Shown here piece by piece: positions 7,436 to 15,751 of a stretch of DNA of 64,000 nt. The notes below the pieces were generated by a model. The model saw only the letters and a program-made list of their open reading frames with translations. It was not told the DNA's origin and searched no databases. The DNA is from Burkholderia cepacia ATCC 25416 (lineage in GTDB: Bacteria > Pseudomonadota > Gammaproteobacteria > Burkholderiales > Burkholderiaceae): assembly GCF_001411495.1 (NCBI RefSeq), contig NZ_CP012981.1, positions 2,914,001 to 2,978,000 on the forward strand, read 5' to 3'. The stretch's first letter is position 1; every line of letters starts with the position of its first letter. The translations under genes were made by a program, and so were the position numbers.

Positions 7436-8434
7436 TCATTCGGGTGCCCGTTCTGGTTCCAACCCCGATTCCAGCCCCTTTTCGCGCAGCCATTCGCGGT
7501 TGAAGAGCCGAGCACGATAGATGTCGCCGCGATCGCACAGCAAAGTCACGATCGTATGCCCCGGGCCCATCCTGCGGGCCAGCCAGACCGCCGCCGCGAC
7601 GTTGATTCCGCTCGATCCGCCGACGTACAGCCCTTCTTCGCGCAGCAGCCGGTAGACCATCGTCACGCACTGCGAATCGTCGATCCTCACGGCGTCGTCG
7701 ATCGGTGCGCCGGCCAGATTCGCGGTGACGCGCGTCGAGCCGATGCCTTCGGTGATCGAGCTGCCTTCGGCACCGAGGTCGCCCGTTTTCACGTAACCGT
7801 AGAGCCCGCTTCCGTGCGGATCGGCCAGCACGATCCGGACCTCAGGATTCTGCTCCTTCAGGTAGCGGCTCACGCCCGCCAGCGTGCCGCCCGTGCCGGT
7901 TGCGCAGACGAACGCATCGACCGTGCCCGCCGTATCGCGCCAGATTTCCGGTCCGGTCGTCTCGTAGTGCGCCTGCCGGTTGACGACGTTGTCGAACTGG
8001 TTGGCCCATACCGCATTGTCGAGTTCGTCCGCGAGCCGCCCGGCAATCTTCTGATAATTGTTCGGGTCGCGATACGGCGCCGCCGGCACCGGGCGCACGT
8101 CGGCGCCGAGCGTGCGCAGGATCGCCATCTTGTCCGGCGATTGCGTGTCGGGAATCACGATCACGCAGCGATAACCGCGCGCCGCGCAGATGTGCGCAAG
8201 ACCGATGCCCGTGTTGCCCGCCGTGCCCTCGACGACGGTGCCGCCCGGCTTCAGCGCGCCGCGCTGCTCGGCGTCGCGGATGATGTAGAGCGCCGCGCGA
8301 TCCTTCACCGAACCGCCCGGATTCATGAATTCCGCCTTGCCCAGGATTTCGCAGCCCGTTTCCGCGCTGAGCTTCGCCAGCCGGATCAACGGCGTGCGTC
8401 CCACGCAGTCGACGAAGCCGTGTCGCACGTCCAT
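7436..8434 (-). CDS. Cysteine synthase (O-acetylserine sulfhydrylase), PLP-dependent
   Basis: A 332-residue fold-type II PLP enzyme that makes cysteine from O-acetylserine and sulfide. The PLP lysine lies in NPGGSVKDRAA at about residue 43, the substrate loop in VEGTAGNTGIG (about 70), and the phosphate-binding loop in CATGTGGTLAG (about 178). The serine that contacts the pyridine nitrogen is probably in YVGGSSGINVAA. The start ATG (8432-8434) has GGAGGGGAGC upstream; the frame is open far beyond it but only as shadow sequence. TAGNTG instead of the common TSGNTG suggests a CysK-like or cystathionine-synthase-like subgroup, so I leave the symbol blank. Confidence 0.88.
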   Translation of the reverse strand: MDVRHGFVDCVGRTPLIRLAKLSAETGCEILGKAEFMNPGGSVKDRAALYIIRDAEQRGALKPGGTVVEGTAGNTGIGLAHICAARGYRCVIVIPDTQSPDKMAILRTLGADVRPVPAAPYRDPNNYQKIAGRLADELDNAVWANQFDNVVNRQAHYETTGPEIWRDTAGTVDAFVCATGTGGTLAGVSRYLKEQNPEVRIVLADPHGSGLYGYVKTGDLGAEGSSITEGIGSTRVTANLAGAPIDDAVRIDDSQCVTMVYRLLREEGLYVGGSSGINVAAAVWLARRMGPGHTIVTLLCDRGDIYRARLFNREWLREKGLESGLEPERAPE

Positions 8435-8572
8435 GCTCCCCTCCGTTGCATTCGCGCTCGCGCGCCCTACACAACCAAGGATAGGACGCGTCGCTTTCGA
8501 CGCCAGCCGCCGCGTACTAAGCTTGGAGAGCCCATTGCGGCGCGCGCGCCGCATCGCCAGACGAGGTCCGCC

Positions 8573-9061
8573 ATGCTGCAATTCGAAACCGTCACCATCG
8601 ACAAACCCGAGGCCGTGAATTTCATCCTCGGCCAGTCGCATTTCATCAAGTCCGTCGAGGACATCCACGAGACGCTGGTCGGCACCGTGCCGGGCATTCG
8701 TTTCGGGCTCGCGTTCTGCGAGGCATCGGGCAAACGTCTCGTGCGCCGCTCCGGCACCAATGCGGAACTCGTCGAGCTCGCGTGCCGCAACGCCCTTGCG
8801 ATCGGCGCCGGTCACGCGTTCATCGTGTTCCTCGGCGACGGTTTCTATCCGGTCAACGTGCTCAATGCGATCAAGGCCGTGCCGGAGGTCTGCCGGATCT
8901 ACTGCGCGACCGCGAACCCGACCGACGTGATCGTCGCGGAAAGCGCGCAGGGGCGCGGGATCGCCGGTGTTGTCGACGGCTTTCCGCCGCTCGGCGTCGA
9001 AAACGACGACGACGTGCGCTGGCGCAAGGATCTGCTGCGCACGATCGGATACAAGGCGTAG
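8573..9061 (+). CDS. Adenosine-specific kinase family protein (DUF355)
   Basis: A 162-residue protein matching from memory the small adenosine-binding family first described structurally in archaea (Adenosine_kin). Signatures are the N-terminal ETVTIDKPEAVNFILGQSHF, the segment PGIRFGLAFCEASGKRLVR, GHAFIVFLGDGFYPVNVLNA and GRGIAGVVDGFPPLGVE. Length is normal for the family. The true cellular reaction is poorly established, so the kinase name comes from the family and not from evidence here. It is divergently transcribed from cysteine synthase, with 138 bases between the start codons. Confidence 0.8.
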   Translation: MLQFETVTIDKPEAVNFILGQSHFIKSVEDIHETLVGTVPGIRFGLAFCEASGKRLVRRSGTNAELVELACRNALAIGAGHAFIVFLGDGFYPVNVLNAIKAVPEVCRIYCATANPTDVIVAESAQGRGIAGVVDGFPPLGVENDDDVRWRKDLLRTIGYKA

Positions 9062-9382
9062 GCGCGGGCCGCCGGTGCGGCCGCGGCGCATACATCGAGC
9101 TTCCGCCAGGGCCTGCCCTGCAGACGTGACCGCATCGTCGATGCGAACCGCGTCTCCCGGACCTGCGAAACACGAAGAAAAAGCGGTGGGATCAAAGGCG
9201 CGACCGCGGGCAGGATTTCAGGTCGCTGAGTTGGCTGACCGTTAGTTGCAATCTCGAGAACAGGATTACGCTCCCGGTGGCGACGCGCCGGCCACCCGGC
9301 TGTCCTATACTGGCCGCAACAGACCGACCGGCAGCCGCGCCGACACGACGACCGCGCCGCCGCCCCCTTCCCGGAGCCACGC
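9062..9382. other. Intergenic region between DUF355 and YciI genes
   Basis: 321 bases. It includes probable promoter sequence for the YciI gene, with CCCGGAGCC ahead of its ATG. I see no coding potential, strong hairpin or repeat. Confidence 0.4.
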
Positions 9383-9670
9383 ATGCATTACCAGCTGATC
9401 TACGAACTCGTCGACGATTACCTGTCGCGGCGCGAACCGTTCCGCGCCGAACATCTCGCGCTTGCACAGGCCGCGACCGAGCGCGGCGAACTCGTGCTCG
9501 CCGGCGCGCTGTCGGACCCGGCCGACCAGGCCGTGCTCGTGTTCGAGGGCGATTCGCCGGAGGCGGCCGAGTCGTTCGCGCGCGCCGATCCGTATGTGCA
9601 GAACGGCCTCGTGAAATCGTGGCGTGTGCGTCCGTGGCGCGTCGTTATCGGCAAGCACGCGCCGCGCTAG
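9383..9670 (+). CDS. YciI-like protein
   Basis: A 95-residue YCII-domain protein. The fold is a ferredoxin-like alpha+beta barrel; the family histidine/aspartate pair appears in the regions RAEHLALAQAA and FARADPYVQNGLV, and SDPADQAVLVFEGDS is the typical central strand. YciI proteins are small, often dimeric and of mostly unknown function; some act as dehalogenase-like enzymes. It runs towards corA on the opposite strand, with 13 bases between the stop codons. Confidence 0.85.
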   Translation: MHYQLIYELVDDYLSRREPFRAEHLALAQAATERGELVLAGALSDPADQAVLVFEGDSPEAAESFARADPYVQNGLVKSWRVRPWRVVIGKHAPR

Positions 9671-9683
9671 GCGCGACGCAGGA

Positions 9684-10661
9684 CTACAGCCACCCTGCCC
9701 GCTTGAATCGCCACCACAGCGCGAAGTCGGCGACGACCATCACCGCGATACAGCCGTAGAAACCGTATTTCAGGTGCAACTCGGGCATGTTCGCGAAGTT
9801 CATCCCGTAGATGCCGGCGATCATCGTCGGTATCGCGAACAGCGCGGCGAACGAACCGAGCCGTTTCGTCACTTCGTTCTCGGCCAGCGAAATCATCCCG
9901 AGGTTGACCTGGATCGCCGTGACGACCATCTCGCGGCGCCCTTCGATCGTCTTCACGATCCTCTGCAGATGGTCGTACACGTCGCGGAAATAAGCCGCCA
10001 TCCCGCTGCAGACCTGCGGCACGCGTCCGCCGGTGAGTTTCGCGAGCGGCTCGATCAGCGGCGCCGTGTGCTGGTACAGCGTCACGAGCCGGCGCTTCAG
10101 CGAATAGAGATCCTCGATGATCGCGCGCGACGACGCGGGCGTGGCCTTCGCGAAGATCCGATCCTCGAGTTCCTCGAGCTCGGTGCCGAGCGTTTCGAGG
10201 ATCGGGAAATAGCGGTCGACGACCTGGTCCATCAGCGCGTAGAACACGAACGCCGAGCCTTCCCGCAGCAGATGCGGCTCGTGCTCGCAGCGCTTGCGCA
10301 CGTCGCGGAAATCCTGCTCGGTGTGATTGCGGATCGACAGCACGTAGTTCGGGCCGACGAACACGTTCAGCTCGCCCACCTTGAATTCGCCGTCGTCATC
10401 GAGCTCGACCGTATGCAGCACCGCGAACAGCGAATCGCCGTACTCCTCGATCTTCGGCCGCTGGTGCCCCTTGCGGGCATCCTCGAGTGCGAGCTCGTGC
10501 AGCCCGAACTCCTCGCCCATCAGGTCGATTTCCTCGGGTGTCGGATCCTTCAGCGCGACCCACACGAAGCATTCGGGCTTCGACACGTAGTCGCTGATGG
10601 CGTCGATATCGATGTCGGCCAGCTTGCGGCCGTCCTGGTATGCAGCACAGTTGATCAGCAT
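9684..10661 (-). CDS. corA: CorA-type magnesium/cobalt channel
   Basis: A 325-residue inner-membrane divalent cation channel. A long cytoplasmic helical domain (1-260) is followed by two membrane helices near the C-terminus. The selectivity motif is YGMNFANMPE, with the GMN signature of the CorA family, and the C-terminal basic tail WWRFKRAGWL is typical. The length is close to the E. coli protein. It is transcribed alone; the divergent cydX-like gene starts 155 bases away. Confidence 0.93.
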   Translation of the reverse strand: MLINCAAYQDGRKLADIDIDAISDYVSKPECFVWVALKDPTPEEIDLMGEEFGLHELALEDARKGHQRPKIEEYGDSLFAVLHTVELDDDGEFKVGELNVFVGPNYVLSIRNHTEQDFRDVRKRCEHEPHLLREGSAFVFYALMDQVVDRYFPILETLGTELEELEDRIFAKATPASSRAIIEDLYSLKRRLVTLYQHTAPLIEPLAKLTGGRVPQVCSGMAAYFRDVYDHLQRIVKTIEGRREMVVTAIQVNLGMISLAENEVTKRLGSFAALFAIPTMIAGIYGMNFANMPELHLKYGFYGCIAVMVVADFALWWRFKRAGWL

Positions 10662-10816
10662 GGTGTCTCTGATGTTGCGGTTTGCGCATCAGTTTACCGG
10701 TTTGCTGCGCGGGCGGCCCGGCTTGCGCGGCACGACGATATTGGTCATGATCGGGCTGCGTGCGCCGCAGCACGCGCACCAGGACACTGCGGCCCAACCG
10801 TCAAGGAGACAGACCC

Positions 10817-10963
10817 ATGTGGTATTTCTCGTGGATTCTCGGCATCGGCGTGGCGCTCGGCTTCGGCATCATCAACGCGATGTGGCTCGAGGCGGAAGTG
10901 TTCTCGCGCGGCGACAAGCGCAACGGTGCGCCGAGCCCGCAGCCGGGAGGCAAGGCTTCGTGA
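10817..10963 (+). CDS. cydX: CydX/YbgT-type small subunit of cytochrome bd oxidase, without cydAB next to it
   Basis: A 48-residue single-helix membrane protein. The N-terminus MWYFSWILGIGVALGFGI follows the CydX pattern (E. coli CydX begins MWYFAWILG), with a glutamate after the helix (NAMWLEAEV). AAGGAG lies nine bases before the ATG. CydX normally follows cydA-cydB and stabilises the bd oxidase haem site. Here no oxidase gene is nearby: corA lies upstream on the other strand, and a P-loop kinase gene follows with a 4-base GTGA overlap. It may be a relocated cydX acting in trans or a paralogue with another partner. Confidence 0.82.
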   Translation: MWYFSWILGIGVALGFGIINAMWLEAEVFSRGDKRNGAPSPQPGGKAS

Positions 10964-11577
10964 CGCACCTGGTGTTCTTCTGCGGTCACGCCGGCACCGG
11001 CAAGACCACGCTCGCGAAGCGGCTCATCGGGCCGCTGATGCGCGCGACCGGCGAGGCCTTCTGCCTGCTCGACAAGGACACGCTGTATGGCCGCTACAGC
11101 TCGGCCGCAATGGGTGCGCTCACCGAGGATCCGAACGACCGCGACAGCCCGCTCTACCTGAAGCACCTGCGCGATCCCGAATACCAGGGCCTGCTCGACA
11201 CGGCCCGTGAAAATCTCGCGCTGGGCATCGGCGCGCTCGTCGTCGGCCCGCTGTCGCGCGAAGTGCGCGATCGCCGCATTCTCGACCGCGCATGGCTCGG
11301 CATCTCCCCCGACGTCACGCTGACGGTCGTCTGGGTCTACACGTCGGAAGACGTCGCGCACCAGCGAATCGTCGCGCGCGGCAACCCGAACGATGCCTAC
11401 AAGCTCGCGCACTGGGACGAATACCGGCAGCGCCGCTTCGTGCCGACCGGCCACGAATGCGACGGCATCGTGATGTTCGACAACACCGCGCCATCCGACG
11501 CCGACATCGATACGCTGCTGTACCGCATCGCGCCGCCTCCGCCTGCGGCAACGATCGTCCCGCCGCTGCCGGCCTGA
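10960..11577 (+). CDS. P-loop kinase/ATPase of unknown substrate, translationally coupled to cydX-like gene
   Basis: A 205-residue P-loop NTPase with Walker A GHAGTGKTT at residues 8-16, followed by LLDKDTLYGRYS, the strand-plus-aspartate layout of small-molecule kinases of the gluconate/zeta-toxin type. ALVVGPLSREVRD and TVVWVYTSEDVAHQRIVARG correspond to a Walker B-like strand and the arginine lid. The GTG start (10960-10962) overlaps the preceding stop codon as GTGA, so translation is coupled to the CydX-like gene. The substrate is unknown. The C-terminal Pro-rich tail is probably disordered. Confidence 0.75.
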   Translation: MTHLVFFCGHAGTGKTTLAKRLIGPLMRATGEAFCLLDKDTLYGRYSSAAMGALTEDPNDRDSPLYLKHLRDPEYQGLLDTARENLALGIGALVVGPLSREVRDRRILDRAWLGISPDVTLTVVWVYTSEDVAHQRIVARGNPNDAYKLAHWDEYRQRRFVPTGHECDGIVMFDNTAPSDADIDTLLYRIAPPPPAATIVPPLPA

Positions 11578-11600
11578 TCGCCCCTCCTGTTCGTTCCCGC

Positions 11601-11639
11601 AAAAAACAACGCCGGAAGCGCTGCTGCGCTCCCGGCGTC
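11601..11639 (-). terminator. Rho-independent terminator after the saccharopine dehydrogenase-like gene
   Basis: Read on the minus strand, a GC-rich stem (CGCCGGGAGCGC pairing with GCGCTTCCGGCG, loop AGCA) is followed by a run of Ts (TTGTTTTTTG). It lies 33 bases past the stop codon at 11672. It also sits 24 bases past the stop of the convergent kinase gene and may serve both. Confidence 0.85.
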
Positions 11640-11671
11640 GTACGGCCCTCGTGCCGGAGGCTGGCGGACGG

Positions 11672-12772
11672 TCAGGCCACCGCGTGCACGCGCTCCATCG
11701 TGCCGCCTTCGTACAGCTTGCCGAAGCGGTTCGACAGGAACGCCTTCAGCGACACCTTTTCCTGCGGGATGAAACCGCTTTGCGGCAGCTTCTTCTCGCG
11801 GAACAGATCCAGCACCGCGCACATCGCGCCGGCCGTCGTGATCTGGATCGCGCTCATGTGCATCCCGCACACGTCCTTCGCGAAGATCTTGCGCGTGAAC
11901 ACGTCCTGCACCAGCTGGCCGTCCTTCACGCCCGTCACGGTGATGAACACGAGCACGACGTCCTGCTTCGTCGACGGCACCGCGCGGCGCATGATCGACT
12001 TCAGCGTGTCGCGATCGGTCGACAGGCGCAGGTCCTCGAGCAGGAACTGCACGAGATCGCGGTGGCCCGGGTAGCGCACCGACTTGTAGTCGAGCGTCTC
12101 GACCTTGCCCGACAGCGTCTCGCACAGCGTGCCGAGGCCGCCCGACGTGTTGAACGCTTCGTATTCGGTACCGTCGAGCGAGAAGTGCTCGAGGCCTTCG
12201 AGCGGCTGCACCCACTGCTTGCGGCCGTCGCGGATCGCTTCGCACGGCTGGCAGTATTCGTTGATCAGGCCGTCAACGCTCCACGTCAGGTTGTACTTCA
12301 GCGCGTTGGTCGGATACTCGGGCAAGGCGCCGACGCGCATCTTCACGTCGCGCACTTCGCTGAAGCCGTTCACCAGTTCATGCGCGGCGAGACCGATGAA
12401 GCCCGGTGCGAGGCCGCACTGCGGCATGAACGCACGGTCGGAGCCTTCGGCCAGCTCGCGGATCGCGTGGGTCGCGCGCACGTCTTCGGTCAGGTCGAAG
12501 TAGTGGACGCCGGCTGCCTTCGCGGCGGCGGCAACGTTGACCGCGAGGTAATAAGGCAGCGCATTGACGAGTGCATCGAAACCCTTCACTGCTTCGCGAA
12601 TCGCGTTTGCGTCGGCCGAATCGACCCGTTGCGTCGCGATGCCTTCGCGCGACAGCTTCGCGAGCGCATCCGCATCGCGGTCGAACGCGACGACTTCGTA
12701 GTCGCCCGTTTCACGCAGCATGTGAGCAATGGTGTGGCCGATCAGACCTGCGCCGACGATGGCGATTTTCAT
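11672..12772 (-). CDS. Saccharopine dehydrogenase-like oxidoreductase
   Basis: A 366-residue NAD(P)-dependent enzyme. The Rossmann motif IVGAGLIG is at residues 4-11 and the family continues with VNALPYYLAVNVAAAAKAAG, VHYFDLTEDV and CGLAPGFIGLAAHELV. Members act on saccharopine, lysine or carboxynorspermidine-type substrates. The Lrp-type regulator at 13506-13970 on the same strand, probably amino-acid responsive, supports a role in lysine metabolism, but that is inferred. It has its own terminator. The length suits a stand-alone saccharopine or lysine dehydrogenase-like enzyme rather than the bifunctional plant form. Confidence 0.8.
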   Translation of the reverse strand: MKIAIVGAGLIGHTIAHMLRETGDYEVVAFDRDADALAKLSREGIATQRVDSADANAIREAVKGFDALVNALPYYLAVNVAAAAKAAGVHYFDLTEDVRATHAIRELAEGSDRAFMPQCGLAPGFIGLAAHELVNGFSEVRDVKMRVGALPEYPTNALKYNLTWSVDGLINEYCQPCEAIRDGRKQWVQPLEGLEHFSLDGTEYEAFNTSGGLGTLCETLSGKVETLDYKSVRYPGHRDLVQFLLEDLRLSTDRDTLKSIMRRAVPSTKQDVVLVFITVTGVKDGQLVQDVFTRKIFAKDVCGMHMSAIQITTAGAMCAVLDLFREKKLPQSGFIPQEKVSLKAFLSNRFGKLYEGGTMERVHAVA

Positions 12773-13021
12773 GCGCTTATCTCCTGATGATGGGTGTGAT
12801 GTAGTGGACGGCGTTGAGCCATGAACACAGTTTAGGGACGCGCAAAATCAGTTCCAAGACGAAGAATGATGCGAAACGACCGATAATTTCGACGTTACGA
12901 CGACATATTTCGTCGAAACGTCGAAACGGGGTTTTTTCACCCGTCGCGGGCCTGCCGTGACTGGCCAAAGTCTCGCGAGCCGGACTGCATGCCGACTACA
13001 CGATTGCCGAGGAGGCATCGC

Positions 13022-13456
13022 ATGCAATCCCTGCCCGCCGAACGCACGCGGCACTGGCTGACCAAGGTGCCCGACGTCGCGCTGTCGCTCCGGATCGGCA
13101 AGATCATGTCGACCACGGTCGGCGAAACCGGCGCGGACTATCTCGCGCTCAACGTGGGGCCCGGCCGGATCGTCGCGCGCATCGCGATGGCGTCGCGGCT
13201 CGCGATTGCGTTGTGGATGCAGTTGCGTACGCACTGCGAGGTGCCGTGGATCTGCCAGCCAACGGTGGTGCTGGTCAACATCGTCGGTACGCGAATCGCC
13301 GACCTGCTCATCGTCGAAGTGAACGTCAGCCTCCACGCGAGCGCGACGATCAACGCGGCGCGCTCGCGGCGATCTTCATCGTGCGGCATCGCGTTGAACG
13401 CACGCTGTCTATCGACACGATCGTCACACCGCAATGCGAGCGGCTCTATGTCGGGC
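13022..13456 (+). pseudogene. Decayed COG4705/DUF347 membrane protein gene
   Basis: The frame starting at 13022 encodes LTKVPDVALSLRIGKIMSTT followed by VGETGADYLALNVG, which matches from memory the first repeat of COG4705 membrane-anchored proteins (NKVPEVTL...TTVGETGADFL). The second repeat continues as VGTRIADLL. Near 13345-13365 the homology moves to another frame, which gives AALAAIFIVRHRVERTLSID followed by TIVTPQCERLYVG. Homology stops there, about halfway through a normal protein, and the C-terminal repeats are missing. A frameshift plus a 3' truncation make a functional product unlikely. Confidence 0.72.
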
Positions 13457-13505
13457 CGATACGGCAGCGCAACAAGCGCGGTGCAACGAACACCGCGCCT
13501 GAACG

Positions 13506-13970
13506 TCAGCCGCCGATCGTCCCGCGATCGATCTTGCGCGACAGGATGATCGACGTCGTCGTGCGCTCGACGCCTTCGAGCGTGCCGATCTGGTCGAGCA
13601 GGTCGTTGAGCCGTTCGGGCGAATCGGCGCGCAGCCATGCGACGTAGTCGTACTCGCCGCTCACCGCGCACAGCAGTTGCACCTCGGGCATCCGGTCGAG
13701 CTTGCGCAACACGTCCTTGCCGAACTTCGGCGTAAGGATGATGCCGACATACGCGTAAATGCTCGCGTCGAGCACGTCCTGCCCGAGCCGGACGCTGTAG
13801 CCGGCGATCACGTTGGTACGTTCGAGCCGCGCGATGCGTGCGACGACCGTCGTGCGCGCGACGTCGAGCTGGCGCGCGAGATCCGCGACGCTGGCACGCG
13901 CATCGGCCTGCAGCAGCGCGACGAGTTGCCGGTCGAGATCGTCGAGTTGGTCGAGGCGGGGTGGACGCAT
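13506..13970 (-). CDS. Lrp/AsnC-family transcriptional regulator
   Basis: A 154-residue protein with an N-terminal winged helix-turn-helix at about 5-55 (LDDLDRQLVALLQADARASV, ARTTVVARIARLERTNVI) and a C-terminal RAM/AsnC ligand-binding domain (residues 65-150: AYVGIILTPKFGKDVLRKL, CAVSGEYDYVAWLRADS, GVERTTTSIILSRKI). I took the ATG at 13968-13970, which gives normal family length; the frame is open to 14132. It lies upstream of the saccharopine dehydrogenase-like gene on the same strand, separated by the decayed COG4705 gene, so control of amino-acid catabolism is plausible. Confidence 0.88.
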   Translation of the reverse strand: MRPPRLDQLDDLDRQLVALLQADARASVADLARQLDVARTTVVARIARLERTNVIAGYSVRLGQDVLDASIYAYVGIILTPKFGKDVLRKLDRMPEVQLLCAVSGEYDYVAWLRADSPERLNDLLDQIGTLEGVERTTTSIILSRKIDRGTIGG

Positions 13971-14225
13971 GAGGCTGGGCCGGGGCACGACGTGCCGGCA
14001 AAGTGGAAGGTGACGCGATGATAGCGCCGAACGCCGGCCCGCCCAAACGGCATCGCCCGGAACCGATTCGAACCTTTCAATTTCGATTCGTATCGGATGT
14101 AAGCAAGTGTCGCATTCACTGCTGCGCCGCACTCAACGTGCTACTAATAGCTGGCGATGCGAGATGCGTGCTTGCGGCAATTGCCGCCGCGCCCGCTCGC
14201 CAGACACCACCCCGGAGAGCCAACC

Positions 14226-14777
14226 ATGAAGAAAATCTCGCTCACCCTCGCTACGCTCGCCGTTGCAGCCAGCGCGTTCGCGCAAACCCCGGCGCAGCCG
14301 CAAGCGCCCGCTCAGGCCACGACGACCGCAGCCGCGGCTTCGGCCCCGACCGCCGAGCAGCGCGAGGCGCGCCATGAAGCCCGCGTCGAGCAGCGCATCA
14401 AGTACCTGCACGACCAGTTGAAGATCACGTCGGCGCAGGAGCCGCAGTGGAAGACGTTCGCCGACACGATGCGCGGCAACGGCGACACGATGGGCCGCCT
14501 CTATCGTGAACGAATGGCCAAGCACGACGTCTCCGCACTCGACGACATGAAGCAGTATGCGGAACTGTCGCAGGCGAACGCGGACGGCGCGAAGAAGCTC
14601 GCCGACGCCTTCGCACCGCTCTACGAGAGTTTCCCGGCCGACCAGAAGGCACTGGCCGACACGACGTTCCGCAGCTGGCTGCACCACGGCGGCGAGCATC
14701 GTGGCAAGGGCAAGACAAAGGGCAAGGAAGGCAAGGCGGCAGCCGCGCCGGCTGCCAGCGCACCCGCGCAGCCCTGA
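14226..14777 (+). CDS. Spy/LTXXQ-type periplasmic protein
   Basis: A 183-residue exported protein. The signal peptide MKKISLTLATLAVAASAFA is followed by an Ala/Pro/Gln-rich stretch and then a helical domain of the Spy/CpxP class (YLHDQLKITSAQEPQWKTFA, with further helices to about residue 160) and a Lys/Gly-rich, Ala-rich tail. The segment LKITSAQEPQW is the usual LTxxQ motif position. Such proteins act as periplasmic chaperones or stress sensors; here the role is inferred. GGAGAG precedes the ATG by six bases. Confidence 0.8.
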   Translation: MKKISLTLATLAVAASAFAQTPAQPQAPAQATTTAAAASAPTAEQREARHEARVEQRIKYLHDQLKITSAQEPQWKTFADTMRGNGDTMGRLYRERMAKHDVSALDDMKQYAELSQANADGAKKLADAFAPLYESFPADQKALADTTFRSWLHHGGEHRGKGKTKGKEGKAAAAPAASAPAQP

Positions 14778-14910
14778 CGCCCGCCCTGCCGGCTCCGCCG
14801 GCACCGCACACGGCCCGTCCGGGCCGAACGGCACCGCTACAGGCGACCGGCGCGTCACACGGCGCGCCGGATTCGGGATAAGCTCCCGGCTTTTCCCGCA
14901 CTTCCCCGCC

Positions 14911-15342
14911 ATGCTCGAACTCAAGCACATCGACCTGCGTACCGATCCGCAGGCCCGTCGCGTCGTCAAGGACGAAACCGTCGCCGTTTCCTTCGCGGAC
15001 GCCGACGGCGAACTGATGAGCCTCGAAGGCCCGAACCGCTATGTGGCGGGCGACGCGCTGATCACGGGCTCCACCGGCGACCGCTGGGTCGTGTCGCGCG
15101 CGCGCTTCGACGCCAAATACCTGCCCGCCGATCCGGCACTCGCACACGGCGCACCGGGCGCCTACCGGAACCGGCCGGCCGTCGTGCTCGCCCGCCGGAT
15201 GGACGAGCCGTTCACGATCGCCCGCTCGGAAAACGGCGACACGCTGCGCGGCGTCGCCGGCGACTGGGTGATGCAATACGCGCCCGGCGACTACGGTGTC
15301 GTGCAGGCGCAGCGCTTCGCGCAGGTCTACCGCGACGCGTGA
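14911..15342 (+). CDS. Conserved hypothetical protein with C-terminal PGDYGVV motif
   Basis: A 143-residue soluble protein without signal peptide or membrane helix. It has the repeated strand-rich pattern of proteins seen beside housekeeping genes in Burkholderia and relatives: VKDETVAVSFA, LEGPNRYVAGDALITGSTGD and a C-terminal GDWVMQYAPGDYGVVQAQRF. I do not know a function. It is 133 bases downstream of the Spy-like gene on the same strand and convergent with the next gene. Confidence 0.65.
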   Translation: MLELKHIDLRTDPQARRVVKDETVAVSFADADGELMSLEGPNRYVAGDALITGSTGDRWVVSRARFDAKYLPADPALAHGAPGAYRNRPAVVLARRMDEPFTIARSENGDTLRGVAGDWVMQYAPGDYGVVQAQRFAQVYRDA

Positions 15343-15375
15343 CGCGTCGTGCCGGCATCGCGCCGGCGCGAACGA

Positions 15376-15738
15376 TCACGCAAAGTCTTCGTCGAGCTCG
15401 AGTTCGGCGTCCCGCTCGACGGCCTCGCCGGCCGCGTGGCGCTCCTCGAGCGACCCGAGCATCGCTTCCGTATACGCATGCAGCACCGCATGGCTGCGCG
15501 CGCGCTGCATCGGCTTGAGCGCCAGATAGCGAGCGAGTGCCGCCGGCACGATGCGGATATCGAGCGTCATCCGCTTCGGCGTCGCGCCGAAACGCATCGC
15601 GAGCCAGTGCACGGACAAGAACCGCCCGCGCGCGTCGCTGCTTTCGGCGAACCGCGTCTGCTCCGGAAAGAGATCGCAGATCACGCGTGCGAGCGCTTCG
15701 AATTCCGCGCTCTGGCATTCGATCAGATAGTCGTCCAT
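15376..15738 (-). CDS. Conserved hypothetical protein, DUF3022-like
   Basis: A 120-residue acidic protein with no signal peptide or membrane segment. The pattern (IECQSAEFEALARVICDLFP, MRFGATPKRMTLDIRIVPAA, RYLALKPMQRARSHAVLHAY) recalls the Burkholderia-specific DUF3022 family, from memory. The C-terminus is strongly acidic (ELELDEDFA). It starts 13 bases after the stop of the YhfC-type gene, so the two are probably co-transcribed. Function unknown. Confidence 0.65.
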   Translation of the reverse strand: MDDYLIECQSAEFEALARVICDLFPEQTRFAESSDARGRFLSVHWLAMRFGATPKRMTLDIRIVPAALARYLALKPMQRARSHAVLHAYTEAMLGSLEERHAAGEAVERDAELELDEDFA

Positions 15739-15751
15739 CCCGTCTCTCCCG

